From Bacillales bacterium (GTDB lineage: Bacteria; Bacillota; Bacilli; Bacillales; DASSOY01): a stretch of DNA of 44,742 nt. A program made the position numbers and the translations under genes. Each line of letters begins with the position of its first letter. The first letter of the stretch is position 1. Shown in pieces: positions 33,801 to 44,366 of the stretch. The notes beneath the pieces are model-generated. The model worked only from the letters and a program-made list of their open reading frames with translations, did no database searches and had not been told where the DNA came from. The stretch covers positions 1 through 44,742 of the forward strand of contig DASSOY010000073.1 of NCBI GenBank assembly GCA_035700025.1, given 5' to 3'.

Positions 33801-36218
33801 TCACATGAGCAGCTGCGGGGTAAGATCGATCGAAATTTGCAAGTCTTTGTTTTGCGCCGGCTTTCCGTAATGCTCCTGAATTTCCTTTAATGCACGGATC
33901 AATTCCGGTTCGCGCTTATATTTTATCACGCACTGGTAGCGATATCTATCTTTGATCCTCGGAATGGCGGCAGTAACTGGCCCGAGAATGATGGCCCGTT
34001 CCGTCAGCGCCCCTTTCAAATGAGCGGCGATCTTCTCCGCGATCGCGGCCGTCTTCGTCACATCCGGATCGGAAACCGTGACGAGCGCCAGAAAATAATA
34101 TGGCGGGTATTTGCGCAGCCGCCGCTGTTCCATTTCTTTCTGGTAAAAAGTCATGTAGTCATGGCGCGAAGCGAGTTCGATACTGTAATGGGAAGGCGTA
34201 TAGCTTTGAACGACGACTTCGCCCGGAAGTTCATGTCTCCCCGCCCGACCGCTCACTTGTGTCAACAGTTGAAACGTTCGTTCCGCCGAACGGAAATCGG
34301 GCAAATGCAGCATCGAATCGGCGGCAAGCACACCGACAAGCGTTACGTTCGGAAAATCGAGGCCTTTCGCGATCATTTGCGTGCCGAGCAAAATATCCGC
34401 TTTACGGTCAGCAAACGTTCGCAGCAATTTCTCGTGCATCCCTTTGCGCGAAGTCGTATCGACGTCCATACGGATGACACGCGCCTCAGGCAGCACTTTC
34501 GCCAATTCTTCTTCGACCCGCTGTGTACCCGTTCCGAAAAAACGGATGTACGTACTTTCGCACGAGGGACAGGCATCCGGCGGCGATTGCTTATAACCGC
34601 AATAATGGCATTTTAACGCGGAGACATTTTTATGATACGTGAGCGAAATGTCGCAATGCGGGCATTCGGGGACGAATCCGCAGTCCCGGCACATGAGGAA
34701 GGTCGAAAACCCGCGCCGATTCAACAACAACACACTTTGCTGACCGGCTGCGATCCGCTGTTTTAAGGCGTCAAACAAAAGCGAAGAAAACATCGAACGA
34801 TTATCGTTGCGAAGCTCTTGCCTCATGTCAACCACCTGAACGGCCGGCAACGCTTTTCGGTTAATGCGTTCTTTCAGCGAAGCGAGCCGGTACACTTTCT
34901 TCTCCGCCCGCGCATAAGTTTCCAACGCCGGTGTAGCGCTTCCAAGCACGACCGGGCACCGGTGCGCTTCCCCTCGCCGGATTGCAACATCGCGCGCGTG
35001 ATATCGCGGAGTTTCTTCTTGTTTGTAGCTTGATTCATGCTCTTCATCGATAATGATAAGGCCGATGTTCGAAAAGGGAGCGAATACCGCTGATCTTGCT
35101 CCGACGGCGACGGTCACTTCCCGGCGCTGAATCTTCCGCCATTCGTCGTATTTTTCCCCTTTCGAAAGGCCGCTGTGAAGGACGGCCACTTGCGACCCGA
35201 ACCGTCCTTTGAACCGGGAAACCATTTGCGGGGTCAAGGCAATTTCCGGCACGAGCACGATCGCTTCGCGGCCGCGCCGCAACACGTCGGCAATCGCCTG
35301 CAAGTAAATTTCCGTTTTCCCGCTCCCCGTCACACCGTGCAGCAAAATCGTTTCGTGAACGCCTTTCGATACGGCCGCGGCAATCGGCGCGATCGCCGCC
35401 TCCTGCTCTTCCGTCAACCGCAAGGGCTTGGACGGCCGAAACGAGTTTTCCCGATATGGATCCCGGTAAGTCTCCCGGTCCTCTTGCTTAAGCAATCCCT
35501 TTTTGACGAGAGCATTCACCGTCGCCCGCGACGTATCGATGGCAACAAGTAGTTCTTTCAACAGAACCGGTTCATCGGATTCGACGAAAAAATCGAGCAC
35601 CCGTTTTTGCTGAAACGCTCGGTCGGAAAGCGCCTTCCTTTCTTCAATGAGACGATCCTTTTTCACGGCGGGCAGCACGTAACGCTCGGTTTTCTTTCCC
35701 ATGCCGTCCCGTACGTGATGAACGACTTCGAGCTCACCGGTACGTACATGGCGTTGAATGGCGGGAAGCAAGTCGCCCGCTTCTTTCGCCACGTCGTCCC
35801 AAAGCACGCGGCGGCCGCTTGAAAACAAGGTTTGCAACGGCTCGGGCAATTCCGGTTCATTTCCTTCACAGACACGAATTTCTTTTTTATAAGAAGCCTT
35901 CAAAGCAGCCGGAAGCATTGCTTGAAAAGCGGAAATGGCAAAACACGCCGTTTGTTCCGCCATCCAAAACCCAAGGTGGATCAATTCTTCGGTCAGCACC
36001 GGTTCGACGTCGCGAACATCATTGATCGTTTTTAATTTCCGTTCGGTATCAGGCTTGTCCTTGATGTCCACGACGAAACCTTGGATTTTCCGCGGACCGA
36101 AAGGTACCGTCACGCGTGTGCCGACTTGCACCGTTTCGGTAAATCGTTCCGGGATCTCGTAATCGAAAAGACGGTCCGTCGAAGATGCCGGGACGTCGAC
36201 GACAACACGGGCAATCAT
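33801..36218 (-). CDS. priA: Primosomal protein N' (PriA helicase)
   Basis: The 805-residue helicase restarts stalled replication. The N-terminal 3'-end-binding domain starts MIARVVVDVPASSTDRLFDYEIP. The core has GVTGSGKTEIYLQ, the DEEH box (IIDEEHESSYKQ) and VLGSATPALE. Eight Cys in three CxxC pairs plus two more (CRDCGF, CPHC, CHYC, CPSC) bind zinc. Its ATG overlaps the coaBC stop (ATGA). Confidence 0.97.
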   Translation of the reverse strand: MIARVVVDVPASSTDRLFDYEIPERFTETVQVGTRVTVPFGPRKIQGFVVDIKDKPDTERKLKTINDVRDVEPVLTEELIHLGFWMAEQTACFAISAFQAMLPAALKASYKKEIRVCEGNEPELPEPLQTLFSSGRRVLWDDVAKEAGDLLPAIQRHVRTGELEVVHHVRDGMGKKTERYVLPAVKKDRLIEERKALSDRAFQQKRVLDFFVESDEPVLLKELLVAIDTSRATVNALVKKGLLKQEDRETYRDPYRENSFRPSKPLRLTEEQEAAIAPIAAAVSKGVHETILLHGVTGSGKTEIYLQAIADVLRRGREAIVLVPEIALTPQMVSRFKGRFGSQVAVLHSGLSKGEKYDEWRKIQRREVTVAVGARSAVFAPFSNIGLIIIDEEHESSYKQEETPRYHARDVAIRRGEAHRCPVVLGSATPALETYARAEKKVYRLASLKERINRKALPAVQVVDMRQELRNDNRSMFSSLLFDALKQRIAAGQQSVLLLNRRGFSTFLMCRDCGFVPECPHCDISLTYHKNVSALKCHYCGYKQSPPDACPSCESTYIRFFGTGTQRVEEELAKVLPEARVIRMDVDTTSRKGMHEKLLRTFADRKADILLGTQMIAKGLDFPNVTLVGVLAADSMLHLPDFRSAERTFQLLTQVSGRAGRHELPGEVVVQSYTPSHYSIELASRHDYMTFYQKEMEQRRLRKYPPYYFLALVTVSDPDVTKTAAIAEKIAAHLKGALTERAIILGPVTAAIPRIKDRYRYQCVIKYKREPELIRALKEIQEHYGKPAQNKDLQISIDLTPQLLM

Positions 36219-37432
36219 TTTGACCTCCGCCTTTTCAACCGTTCGTAAACTTCATCGACGATTCGTTCAGCGACTTCGTCTTTCGACAAGAGCGGCCATT
36301 GCGCCGCTTCCCCTTCCCGGCTCACCACCGTCACTTGGTTCGTATCTGTGCGAAATCCTGACCCCTGTTGGCTAATGTCATTGACGACAATGAAATCGAG
36401 GTTTTTCTTGCGCAGCTTTTCCGATGCATGCCGCTGCACATCGTTCGTTTCTGCCGCAAAACCGACAAGCACTTGGTCTTTTTTGCGCGCGCCAAGCTCA
36501 GCGAGGATGTCTTGCGTCCGTTCCATTTCAACGACCCATTCGCCGCCGCCTTTCTTGAACTTTTCCGAAAACGTCCGTTTCGGCCGATAATCGGCAACCG
36601 CCGCCGCTTTAATGACGGCGTCTTGGGCGGCAAAGCGTTCGACCACCTGCTCGTACATTTCAGCGGCGCTCGTCACGCGAACAACTTTGACGCCTGCGGG
36701 AGGCGGAAGTTCCGACGGGCCGGATACGAGCGTCACCTCAGCGCCGCGCGCAGCGGCAGCCTTCGCCAATGCGTACCCCATCTTTCCCGAAGAATGATTG
36801 GAGAAATACCGGACCGGATCAATCTTTTCTTGCGTCGGACCGGCGGTCACCAGAAACTTTTGGCCTCGGAGCGGTTGATCTTTACCCGCTTCAAAATGGC
36901 GCAACACAGCGTCGGCGATAACTTCCGGTTCCGCCAAACGTCCTTTGCCGATCCATCCGCAGGCGAGCAAGCCTTCCCCCGGTTCCAACAGCTTGACGTT
37001 CATGCGTCTCAACTGCTCCAAATTGTTCTGAACCGCCGGATGGTTGTACATGTTGACGTTCATGGCCGGAGCAACCCAAACCGGCGCTTTCGTTGCCAAA
37101 ATCGTCGTCGAGACGACGTCGTCAGCGATGCCGTTCGCCAGTTTGCCGATCACGTTCGCTGTGGCCGGGGCGACGATGACGAGATCGGCACGATCAGCCA
37201 AATCGATATGAGCGATGCTTGTCGAATCCGGTTCATCAAACGTATCTGTATGAACAGCGTTTCTTGACAACGCCTGAAAAGTAAGCGGGGTAACGAATCG
37301 CTGTGCATTTTCCGTCATCAACACGTGAACGTCGAACCCTTGCTGAGCCAACTTGCTCGTCAACGCCGCCGCCTTGAAAGCAGCGATTCCCCCGCTCACG
37401 CAGAGCAAGATCGTCTCTTTCTTCCGTGTCAT
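36215..37432 (-). CDS. coaBC: Bifunctional phosphopantothenoylcysteine decarboxylase/synthetase
   Basis: The 405-residue protein performs two steps of coenzyme A synthesis. The CoaC half (about 1-185) has FMN-binding CVSGGIAAFKAA and PAMNVNMYNHPAVQNN, with GEGLLACG. The CoaB half (about 190-405) has VTAGPTQEKIDPVRYFSNHSSGKMG and AVADYRPK. GGAGG precedes the ATG. A terminator separates it from rpoZ. Confidence 0.97.
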   Translation of the reverse strand: MTRKKETILLCVSGGIAAFKAAALTSKLAQQGFDVHVLMTENAQRFVTPLTFQALSRNAVHTDTFDEPDSTSIAHIDLADRADLVIVAPATANVIGKLANGIADDVVSTTILATKAPVWVAPAMNVNMYNHPAVQNNLEQLRRMNVKLLEPGEGLLACGWIGKGRLAEPEVIADAVLRHFEAGKDQPLRGQKFLVTAGPTQEKIDPVRYFSNHSSGKMGYALAKAAAARGAEVTLVSGPSELPPPAGVKVVRVTSAAEMYEQVVERFAAQDAVIKAAAVADYRPKRTFSEKFKKGGGEWVVEMERTQDILAELGARKKDQVLVGFAAETNDVQRHASEKLRKKNLDFIVVNDISQQGSGFRTDTNQVTVVSREGEAAQWPLLSKDEVAERIVDEVYERLKRRRSK

Positions 37433-37452
37433 TTCCCATTCCTCCGCATCTC

Positions 37453-37488
37453 AAAAGGAAAAAGCAACCTACTTCCCACGTAGGTTGC
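37453..37488 (-). terminator. Terminator after rpoZ
   Basis: Perfect 9-base arms GCAACCTAC (37464-37472) and GTAGGTTGC (37480-37488) flank TTCCCAC, with a minus-strand U-tract (37459-37463 and 37453-37456). It ends the yloC-rpoZ section before coaBC. Confidence 0.85.
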
Positions 37489-37499
37489 CGCCTTGTTTG

Positions 37500-37706
37500 T
37501 CAGTCTTCCGCATCCATTTCGACACTTAGCTTTCTGTCCGCGATTTCGCGCAATGCTTGCCCGACATACTTGCGCGAATGGACGTCGTCCTTATTGGCGG
37601 AACTTACGTTTTGTAATTCGCGCGCCCTTTTCGCCGAAAGGGTTACCAACATGTACTTCGAGTTCACTCTATCCATCAATTCATCGATTGAAGGTTCAAG
37701 CATCAT
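37500..37706 (-). CDS. rpoZ: RNA polymerase omega subunit
   Basis: The 68-residue protein starts [21 protein letters not shown] and has the SAKRARELQ core, both typical of omega, which supports RNA polymerase assembly. The ATG at nine bases from GGAGG is chosen over the TTG adjoining the site. It overlaps the gmk end by 11 bases. Confidence 0.95.
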   Translation of the reverse strand: MMLEPSIDELMDRVNSKYMLVTLSAKRARELQNVSSANKDDVHSRKYVGQALREIADRKLSVEMDAED

Positions 37707-38322
37707 TTTCGTCAACCTCCAGCAGTTTCAAATATTGGTCAATCAGCCGGTTTTTCCGGCAATGTTCCGCGGTTACGATCGCTTCAATCCGCTCGCATGC
37801 CAACTCGACTTCGTCGTTTTCAACAACGTAATCGTAATGGGTCATCATTTCGATTTCGTCCTTGGCAACGGCGAGCCGGTTCTCAATCAAATCGGCGCTT
37901 TCCGTGCCCCGCATCGCAATGCGATGCTTCAATTCTTTTAAATTCGGCGGCGCCAAAAACAAAAATACGGCATCTGGAAACGATTTCCTTACTTTCCTCG
38001 CGCCTTGGACTTCGATTTCCAACAAGACGTCTTTTCCTTCGTTCAACGTATCCCGCACATATTGAATCGGCGTTCCGTAATAGTTGTTCACGTATTGCGC
38101 CCATTCGAGAAATCCATCCGCTTCAATCATTTCCTCAAACTCTTCTTTCGTCTTGAAGAAATAGTCGACCCCGTGGCGTTCACCTTCCCGCGGCGGCCGG
38201 GTCGTCGCCGAAACCGAGTAATTCAAAGACGTTCCTTTGCGGCGAAGCGTTTTACATACCGTTCCTTTTCCAACCCCGGAAGGACCGGAAAGGACGAACA
38301 ATATCCCTTTGTTTCTCTTCAT
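37696..38322 (-). CDS. gmk: Guanylate kinase
   Basis: The 208-residue enzyme phosphorylates GMP. The P-loop [10 protein letters not shown] is at 12-21, with [11 protein letters not shown] and GVDYFF for GMP binding. The start [11 protein letters not shown] follows AGAGGGG, eight codons inside the longest frame and one base past the remA stop. Confidence 0.97.
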   Translation of the reverse strand: MKRNKGILFVLSGPSGVGKGTVCKTLRRKGTSLNYSVSATTRPPREGERHGVDYFFKTKEEFEEMIEADGFLEWAQYVNNYYGTPIQYVRDTLNEGKDVLLEIEVQGARKVRKSFPDAVFLFLAPPNLKELKHRIAMRGTESADLIENRLAVAKDEIEMMTHYDYVVENDEVELACERIEAIVTAEHCRKNRLIDQYLKLLEVDENDA

Positions 38323-38323
38323 G

Positions 38324-38590
38324 CTACCCCTCTTCCGACAGATCATCCTGGTTTAACAAACGTTGCGCAACCGTTTCCGGTTGAACGGAAGATAAGATCA
38401 CATGATCGCTGTCCATGACGATAACTGCGCGCGTTCTTCTCCCGTATGTGGCGTCGATCAATTTGTTCCGTTCCCTGGAAATTCGAATGAGTCTTTTCAC
38501 CGGCTGCGAATCCGGACTCGTCACCGAAACGATGCGATTGGCCGATGCAATGTTGCCGAATCCGATATTGACTAGTTTTAACTGACCCAT
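38324..38590 (-). CDS. remA: Extracellular matrix regulator RemA
   Basis: The 88-residue DNA-binding protein begins [19 protein letters not shown] and has [21 protein letters not shown], conserved in RemA. In B. subtilis it activates biofilm matrix genes. TAGGAGG precedes the ATG. It lies in the yloC-remA-gmk-rpoZ run. Confidence 0.95.
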   Translation of the reverse strand: MGQLKLVNIGFGNIASANRIVSVTSPDSQPVKRLIRISRERNKLIDATYGRRTRAVIVMDSDHVILSSVQPETVAQRLLNQDDLSEEG

Positions 38591-38645
38591 AATTGTCCTC
38601 CTACTGAATTCAGCTCGCCCGTCTATTTCCTTGCAGAAGAGCGCT

Positions 38646-39527
38646 TTATTCGATGTTTTGAATTTGTTCCCTGATCTTTTCCAGTTCGCTTTTCAACTCA
38701 ACGACGTGGACGCTGATGTCGAAATCGTTCGCCTTAGCGCCGATCGTATTAATCTCGCGGTTCATCTCTTGCTGCAAGAAGTTCAGTTTTTTTCCGACGG
38801 CCTCTTCGGATCGCAAATACTTATGAAATTGCTTCACGTGGCTCATGAGCCGGGTCAATTCCTCGTCGATGTTCGCCTTTTCACTGTATACGGCCACTTC
38901 GTTTAATAATTTTGCTTCATCGATCTCAGCGTTTTGCTGCAAATACGCCTTCATCCGTTCGGCGAGGCGTTTCCGATAACCTTCGGCCACCGAAGGTGCG
39001 TATGCTTTCAACTGAACAATCGTTTCCTCCATTAAGGCGAGGCGCTGCTCCAAATCGTCGTATAAAAAGCGACCTTCGTTCCGGCGCATTTCCAGCAGTT
39101 GATCGAGCGCACCTTCCGTCGCCTCGAGCAACTTGTCCGTCACTTCGTCCGATTGTTCGTCCGTTTCTGATACGTCAAAGACACCCTCGATTTTCAACAA
39201 GTCGCTTGCCGCGAGCGTTTCCGCAAGCGAATAACGCTGGCTTGCGGCGTTTAGTTCGTTCACATATTGATCAAGCAGTTGCCAATCGACGTTCAACGTT
39301 CTCTTAGACAACTCTTTACCTTCTACGGAAATATAAACATTGATTTTCCCTCTTTCGAGGCGTTTCGTGACGAGTTTCTTGATGCGATCCTCACATGGCA
39401 GGATGGGGCGCGGGAGTTGGATTGAGCACTCGAGAAATCGGTGATTGACCGATTTCATTTCGACGAGAACGGAATAAGCGTCGGTTTGCACTGATTTTCG
39501 CCCGTAACCGGTCATACTTTTGATCAT
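38646..39527 (-). CDS. yloC: YicC-family endoribonuclease (YloC)
   Basis: The 293-residue protein starts [14 protein letters not shown] and ends [10 protein letters not shown], with [19 protein letters not shown], all hallmarks of YicC/YloC. Relatives cleave or adapt RNA decay. The long upstream frame has no binding site and overlaps the yloB terminator; the chosen ATG follows GGAAG. Confidence 0.94.
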   Translation of the reverse strand: MIKSMTGYGRKSVQTDAYSVLVEMKSVNHRFLECSIQLPRPILPCEDRIKKLVTKRLERGKINVYISVEGKELSKRTLNVDWQLLDQYVNELNAASQRYSLAETLAASDLLKIEGVFDVSETDEQSDEVTDKLLEATEGALDQLLEMRRNEGRFLYDDLEQRLALMEETIVQLKAYAPSVAEGYRKRLAERMKAYLQQNAEIDEAKLLNEVAVYSEKANIDEELTRLMSHVKQFHKYLRSEEAVGKKLNFLQQEMNREINTIGAKANDFDISVHVVELKSELEKIREQIQNIE

Positions 39528-39596
39528 TATACCACTTCCAACGTTCTGATGTGAACTAACTTTCAATCTCTCCGTTTTATGTAATTTCCTTTGCTC

Positions 39597-39625
39597 ATTG
39601 TAACGGATATTGCCGACGGCAACAA
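39597..39625 (-). promoter_or_regulatory. Promoter of yloC-remA-gmk-rpoZ
   Basis: On the minus strand TTGTTG (39620-39625), a 17-base spacer and TACAAT (39597-39602) lie about 65 bases upstream of yloC, just after the yloB terminator. Confidence 0.6.
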
Positions 39626-39654
39626 GTCTTGCGTCCGCCTCACCGCGGTCGAGG

Positions 39655-39688
39655 CAAAAATAAGAAACCGGAACAGAACCGGTTTCTT
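39655..39688 (-). terminator. Terminator after the calcium-type ATPase
   Basis: Perfect 10-base arms AAGAAACCGG and CCGGTTTCTT flank AACAGAA, with a minus-strand run TATTTTTGCC. It isolates yloB from yloC. Confidence 0.85.
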
Positions 39689-39698
39689 GGAAAACCAT

Positions 39699-42377
39699 TT
39701 ACGCCCGTGAAGACGGTTTCTTGAACGCAGCCGGCAAAAAGGTCGGCAGCGCAGCGAAAACAACGACGCTCAACCATCCGAATGCCGAAAGCGGGGTCGT
39801 GCGGAAAACGTCTTGCAACGGCGGTACGTAAATGACGAACAACAACAATAAAATGGAAGACAAGACCGCACCGACGAGATACAAATTGCCGAACGGATTC
39901 CGTTCAAAAACGGATTGGTCGCAGCGGCAGTCGAAGACGTGAATGAGCTGCGCGATGACGAGCGTCGAAAAAGCAGCTGTTTGCGCGCTGACGAGATCAT
40001 CCGGATTCCGGTTAAGCATGAGCAAAAATACCGCGAGCGTCGAGCCGCCGATGAGAAAGCCGCGGCTGACGATTTTCCAGCCGAGTCCACGGGCAAACAC
40101 CCCTTCGTCGCGCGGGCGAGGCGGCCGCTTCATGAGTTCCCGTTCCGGGGCATCCATGCCGAGCGCGATGGCCGGCAGGCCGTCAGTGACAAGATTGACC
40201 CATAAAATTTGAATCGGCACGAGCGGCAGCGGCAAAGCGAGCAGCATCGCGAACAACATCGATAAAATTTCCCCGACGTTCGACGCCAGCATGTACCGAA
40301 TGAATTTACGAATGTTCTCATAGATGTTGCGGCCTTCCTTCACCGCCGCCCGAATCGTCGCGAAATTGTCGTCGCTCAAAATGAGCGCCGACGACTCCTT
40401 CGCCACGTCCGTGCCTGTTTTCCCCATCGCGATGCCGATATTCGCCGCCTTGATCGCCGGCGCATCATTCACACCATCACCTGTCATGGCCACCACATGT
40501 CCGTTCCGTTGCAGCGCCTTCACAATTTTTAACTTATGTTCCGGCGACACCCGCGCAAACACGTCCACATCGTCAATCACGCCAGCCAGCTCATCGAGTG
40601 CCATCGTTTCCAACGTCTTCCCGCTCATCACACGCCCGCCGGGCGTCACGATGTCGAGCTGCTTCGCCACCGCTCGCGCCGTATCGGCATGATCGCCGGT
40701 AATCATCACCGTCCGAACCCCGGCGTCCCGGCATTCCGCGACCGCCTGCTTCACCTCTTCACGAGGCGGATCAATCATGCCTTCCAGCCCGATGAACGTC
40801 AAATTCCGCTCGGCTTCAAACACCGACTCCGGCATTTCCGTCCGATTCAGCGGCCGGTACGCCACCGCAATCGTCCGCAAAGCGTCGCCGCCCATCGCTT
40901 CATATTCGGATCGAATTCTTTTCGCGAACATTTCCGTCATCCGCTCTTGCCTGCCGGCCCAAAGCACCTCACGGCTCTTCTCGAGCACGACGTCCGGCGC
41001 CCCTTTCGTGACGAGGAAGCGCTCCCCGTTCCGGCTCTCAATCAACACGCTCATCATTTTCCGGTTCGAATCGAACGGAAACTCTTTCACCATCTGAAAC
41101 TGCTCCGCCAGCACGTCCCGCGTCAGCCCCGCCTTTCCCGCCGCTGCCGCAAGCGCTCCTTCCGTCGGGTCGCCGTTCAACACGAATTCGCCGTCACGTT
41201 CGACAATCTGTGCGTTATTGCAAAGCATGCCGAACGTGAGCAACTGCTTCAGCGCTTTCCTGTCACTCACGTCAATCTTCCTGTCCTTCTCGTAAAACGC
41301 GCCTGCAGGCTCATAACCGGTTCCGGTCACTTGCCACGAATGTCCGCCGCTCCACAACCGCGTCACCGTCATTTTGTTTTGCGTGAGCGTCCCTGTCTTG
41401 TCCGAACAAATCACGGTCGCCGAACCGAGCGTTTCCACGCTTGGCAGCCGGCGCACGAGCGCCCGTTTCTTGATCATGCGCTGCACGCCGAGCGCCAACG
41501 CGACCGTCACGATCGCCGGCAGCCCTTCAGGTATGGCGGCGACGGCGAGCGAAACGCCGGCCAAAAACATTTTATATACGTCATGGCCTTGAAGGACACC
41601 GAGAACGACGACGAGAGCCGTTAACACGAGTGAAGCCGTCACCAATACCTTCCCGAGCTGCTCCAGCCGCTGTTGCAGCGGCGTCATCAACGAATCTTGA
41701 TTTTGCAGCATTCCGGCGATTTTTCCCATTTCCGTCGCCATTCCCGTCGCCACGACGACCCCAACCGCACTGCCGCGGACTGCCATTGTGCCCATGAAAA
41801 CGATATTTTCCCGGTCGCCCGCATCAAGATCCCCGCCGTGGATCGGTTCCGCTTTTTTGTCGACCGCGATCGATTCTCCGGTCAATGCCGATTCCTCGGC
41901 CGCCAGACCATTGGAGCGAATGAGCCGGATGTCGGCGCCAATTCGGTCGCCGCTATTCACTTGCACGATATCGCCAAAAACCGCTTCTTTGGCGGCGATT
42001 TTGCACCATTCGCCGTTCCGCAAAACGGTCATTTGCGGGGCTGACAGTTCTTTCAGCGCTTGCAGCGATTTTTCCGCCTTGCGCTCTTGCACAAACCCAA
42101 GAATGCCGTTCATTACGACGATCAAGATAATCGTAACGGCGTCTATGTACTCGCCCAGCAGCCCCGAAATAAGCGTGGCCGCCAACAAGACGACAACCAT
42201 GAAATCTTTGAATTGTTCCAAAAACACAAGTAATGCGGACGGCCCTTCACGCTCGTCCAATTCGTTGGCGCCGTTTTCCTGAAGCCGGCTTCCGGCTTCC
42301 TCATCCGTCAAACCGGAGGAAAAGTCGGTTTCCGTCAATTGTTCGATCTGTTGCGCCGAATGCTCATGCCATCTCAT
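39699..42377 (-). CDS. yloB: Calcium-transporting P-type ATPase (YloB)
   Basis: The 892-residue P2A-type pump has about ten membrane helices. TGES is at 166-169, the calcium-site PEGLP in helix 4 at 283-287, and the phosphorylated Asp326 in [19 protein letters not shown] follows in the hinge. MRWHEHS is chosen as start because GGTGG precedes it and the length fits the 890 of B. subtilis YloB; the longer frame runs over the rqcH start. In B. subtilis the pump is linked to spore resistance. Confidence 0.94.
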   Translation of the reverse strand: MRWHEHSAQQIEQLTETDFSSGLTDEEAGSRLQENGANELDEREGPSALLVFLEQFKDFMVVVLLAATLISGLLGEYIDAVTIILIVVMNGILGFVQERKAEKSLQALKELSAPQMTVLRNGEWCKIAAKEAVFGDIVQVNSGDRIGADIRLIRSNGLAAEESALTGESIAVDKKAEPIHGGDLDAGDRENIVFMGTMAVRGSAVGVVVATGMATEMGKIAGMLQNQDSLMTPLQQRLEQLGKVLVTASLVLTALVVVLGVLQGHDVYKMFLAGVSLAVAAIPEGLPAIVTVALALGVQRMIKKRALVRRLPSVETLGSATVICSDKTGTLTQNKMTVTRLWSGGHSWQVTGTGYEPAGAFYEKDRKIDVSDRKALKQLLTFGMLCNNAQIVERDGEFVLNGDPTEGALAAAAGKAGLTRDVLAEQFQMVKEFPFDSNRKMMSVLIESRNGERFLVTKGAPDVVLEKSREVLWAGRQERMTEMFAKRIRSEYEAMGGDALRTIAVAYRPLNRTEMPESVFEAERNLTFIGLEGMIDPPREEVKQAVAECRDAGVRTVMITGDHADTARAVAKQLDIVTPGGRVMSGKTLETMALDELAGVIDDVDVFARVSPEHKLKIVKALQRNGHVVAMTGDGVNDAPAIKAANIGIAMGKTGTDVAKESSALILSDDNFATIRAAVKEGRNIYENIRKFIRYMLASNVGEILSMLFAMLLALPLPLVPIQILWVNLVTDGLPAIALGMDAPERELMKRPPRPRDEGVFARGLGWKIVSRGFLIGGSTLAVFLLMLNRNPDDLVSAQTAAFSTLVIAQLIHVFDCRCDQSVFERNPFGNLYLVGAVLSSILLLLFVIYVPPLQDVFRTTPLSAFGWLSVVVFAALPTFLPAAFKKPSSRA

Positions 42378-42420
42378 CTTTCCACCCCGCTTAAAAAGTC
42401 GTTGATACAAGCCATCTATA

Positions 42421-42449
42421 TTCAGAAGGCGCGCGAAAAATGCTATACT
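42421..42449 (+). promoter_or_regulatory. Promoter of rqcH
   Basis: TTCAGA (42421-42426), a 17-base spacer and TATACT (42444-42449) preceded by TGC (extended -10) lie about 60 bases before rqcH, in the divergent gap with yloB. Confidence 0.7.
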
Positions 42450-42509
42450 CATGGAAGATTCATCAGAAAACGAAGGACGACCATAGGCAAGAATACGAGG
42501 TGATCGAAA

Positions 42510-44228
42510 ATGTCTTTCGATGGAATCGTGACACGAGCCGTCGTGCACGAGTTGCAAGCTTTACAATCAGGAAGAATCACGAAAATTTATCAACCGCACC
42601 CGACGGAATTAATCTTTCTAGTGCGCGCCCAACGAAAAAATCATCGCCTGCTCTTGTCGGCGCATCCGCAGTTTGCGAGAATGCAGCTGACCGAAGAAAG
42701 CTATGACAACCCGAAAGAACCGCCGATGTTTTGCATGTTTTTGCGGAAGCATTTGGAAGGCGGCATTATCGAAAAAATCAGCCAGCCCGGCAACGAACGG
42801 ATCGTGACGATCGACATGAAAACGATGGACGAAATCGGCGATGCTGCGCCGAAACAACTCGTGATCGAAATCATGGGCCGCCACAGCAACATTTTACTGC
42901 TCGACCCGTCGCGCAACATGATTTTGGATGCGGTAAAGCATTTGCCCCCTGCCGTGAATAGCCATCGGACGATTTTACCCGGCCAAACGTATATCGCTCC
43001 ACCCGATCAAGAGAAAGCCAATCCGATTGATGCCGATTCGGATACGTTATTGAAAAAAATTGACTTTAACGCCGGCCGGATCGATCGTCAGCTCGTTGCC
43101 GCATTTACAGGCATTTCGCCGCTCGTAGCGCGGGAGATCGTACATCGGGCGGGGCTCGGAAACCGCGAATCGCTGGCGCACGCTTTTCAAGAGATGCAAA
43201 CGCAATGGCGCGAAGAGCGGTACGAACCGGAAATCGCGGAGAACCGGGAAGGAAAAGAGTTTTTCTCGGTCGTCCGGTTGACACATGTCGACGGCGAGCG
43301 AAAAACGTTTGAAAGCGTGAGCGCGATGCTCGACCGTTATTACTTCGGGAAAGCGGAGCGCGACCGCGTGCGTCAGCAAGCGCACGATTTGGAGCGGTTG
43401 TTGAAAAACGAGCGCGAGAAAAACGTGAAGAAAATCGCGAAGCTCGAACAGACGTTAGTCGACGCGGAAAGAGCAAAGGAATTTCAACTGTTCGGGGAAC
43501 TGTTGACGGCGCACATGCACGAAATTCGCAAGGGCGACGAGGCGATCGAAGTTGTCAATTATTATGACGAAAACGGCGGCAAGGTAAAAATTCCGCTCGA
43601 TCCGCAGAAGAGTCCGTCGGACAACGCGCAAAATTATTTTCGCCGCTACAATAAAGCGAAAAATTCGGTCGCCGTCGTGAACGAACAAATCGAAGCGGCG
43701 AAAGCGGAAATTGAGTATTTCGAGCGGCTGCTGCAGCAAATGGATTCTGCGGCGCCGAAGGATGTCGCGGAGATTCGCGAAGAGCTGGAAGAGGAAGGAT
43801 ACTTGAAGCGGCGTAACACGGGATGGAAAAAGAAAAAGCCGGAAAAGCCGAAGCCGGATACGTATCGGTCTTCGGAAGGCGTCGACATTCTTGTCGGCAA
43901 AAACAATAAGCAAAACGAGTATTTGACAAACCGGCTCGCGCACGCGAATGATATGTGGCTGCATACGAAGGATATCCCCGGATCGCACGTCGTCATTCGC
44001 GGCAGCGAATTTGGCGAAGCAACGTTGCACGAAGCGGCAAACCTCGCCGCCTACTTCAGCAAATCAAAGTTTTCAAGCACGGTCCCGGTCGATTATACGC
44101 AAATCCGACACGTGCACAAGCCGAACGGCGCCAAACCAGGCTACGTCATTTATGACAACCAGCAGACGCTGTTTGTCACCCCGGATGAAGATCTCGTCCT
44201 CACATTAAAAAACAATGCCGCTCAATGA
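42510..44228 (+). CDS. rqcH: Ribosome-associated quality control factor RqcH (NFACT family)
   Basis: The 572-residue protein binds stalled 50S subunits and recruits tRNA-Ala to add alanine tails. The NFACT-N region starts MSFDGIVTRAVVHELQ, with LSAHPQFARMQLTEE and MGRHSNILLLD. A helix-hairpin-helix (about 195-225) and long coiled coils (about 290-435) follow. The NFACT-R end has DMWLHTKDIPGSHVVIR. GAGGTGA precedes the ATG. It is divergent from yloB. Confidence 0.95.
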   Translation: MSFDGIVTRAVVHELQALQSGRITKIYQPHPTELIFLVRAQRKNHRLLLSAHPQFARMQLTEESYDNPKEPPMFCMFLRKHLEGGIIEKISQPGNERIVTIDMKTMDEIGDAAPKQLVIEIMGRHSNILLLDPSRNMILDAVKHLPPAVNSHRTILPGQTYIAPPDQEKANPIDADSDTLLKKIDFNAGRIDRQLVAAFTGISPLVAREIVHRAGLGNRESLAHAFQEMQTQWREERYEPEIAENREGKEFFSVVRLTHVDGERKTFESVSAMLDRYYFGKAERDRVRQQAHDLERLLKNEREKNVKKIAKLEQTLVDAERAKEFQLFGELLTAHMHEIRKGDEAIEVVNYYDENGGKVKIPLDPQKSPSDNAQNYFRRYNKAKNSVAVVNEQIEAAKAEIEYFERLLQQMDSAAPKDVAEIREELEEEGYLKRRNTGWKKKKPEKPKPDTYRSSEGVDILVGKNNKQNEYLTNRLAHANDMWLHTKDIPGSHVVIRGSEFGEATLHEAANLAAYFSKSKFSSTVPVDYTQIRHVHKPNGAKPGYVIYDNQQTLFVTPDEDLVLTLKNNAAQ

Positions 44229-44241
44229 GCGGCATTGTTTT
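44212..44241 (+). terminator. Terminator overlapping the rqcH stop
   Basis: Perfect 11-base arms ACAATGCCGCT and AGCGGCATTGT flank CAATG, followed by TTT. The TGA stop spans the loop and the right arm. Confidence 0.85.
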
Positions 44242-44332
44242 GCTGCCGATTTCCACCCAGCTGCATAGCTGAGATCCACTGCTACCTGCAATCAGTCGTT
44301 AGCCGTCTGGAGCACTAGAATCGCTGGAAAAC

Positions 44333-44356
44333 TTACGCACCTCGGCAGATGCGTAA
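44333..44356 (-). terminator. Weak terminator after the right-edge gene
   Basis: Arms TTACGCA and TGCGTAA flank a ten-base loop, followed on the minus strand by GTTTTCC. The U-tract is short. Confidence 0.4.
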
Positions 44357-44366
44357 AAGGACTCTG

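Noticed and set aside
40536..41624. A 362-codon plus-strand ORF opposite yloB
   Set aside because: It is an antisense shadow, rich in His and Arg, covering the conserved ATPase domains.
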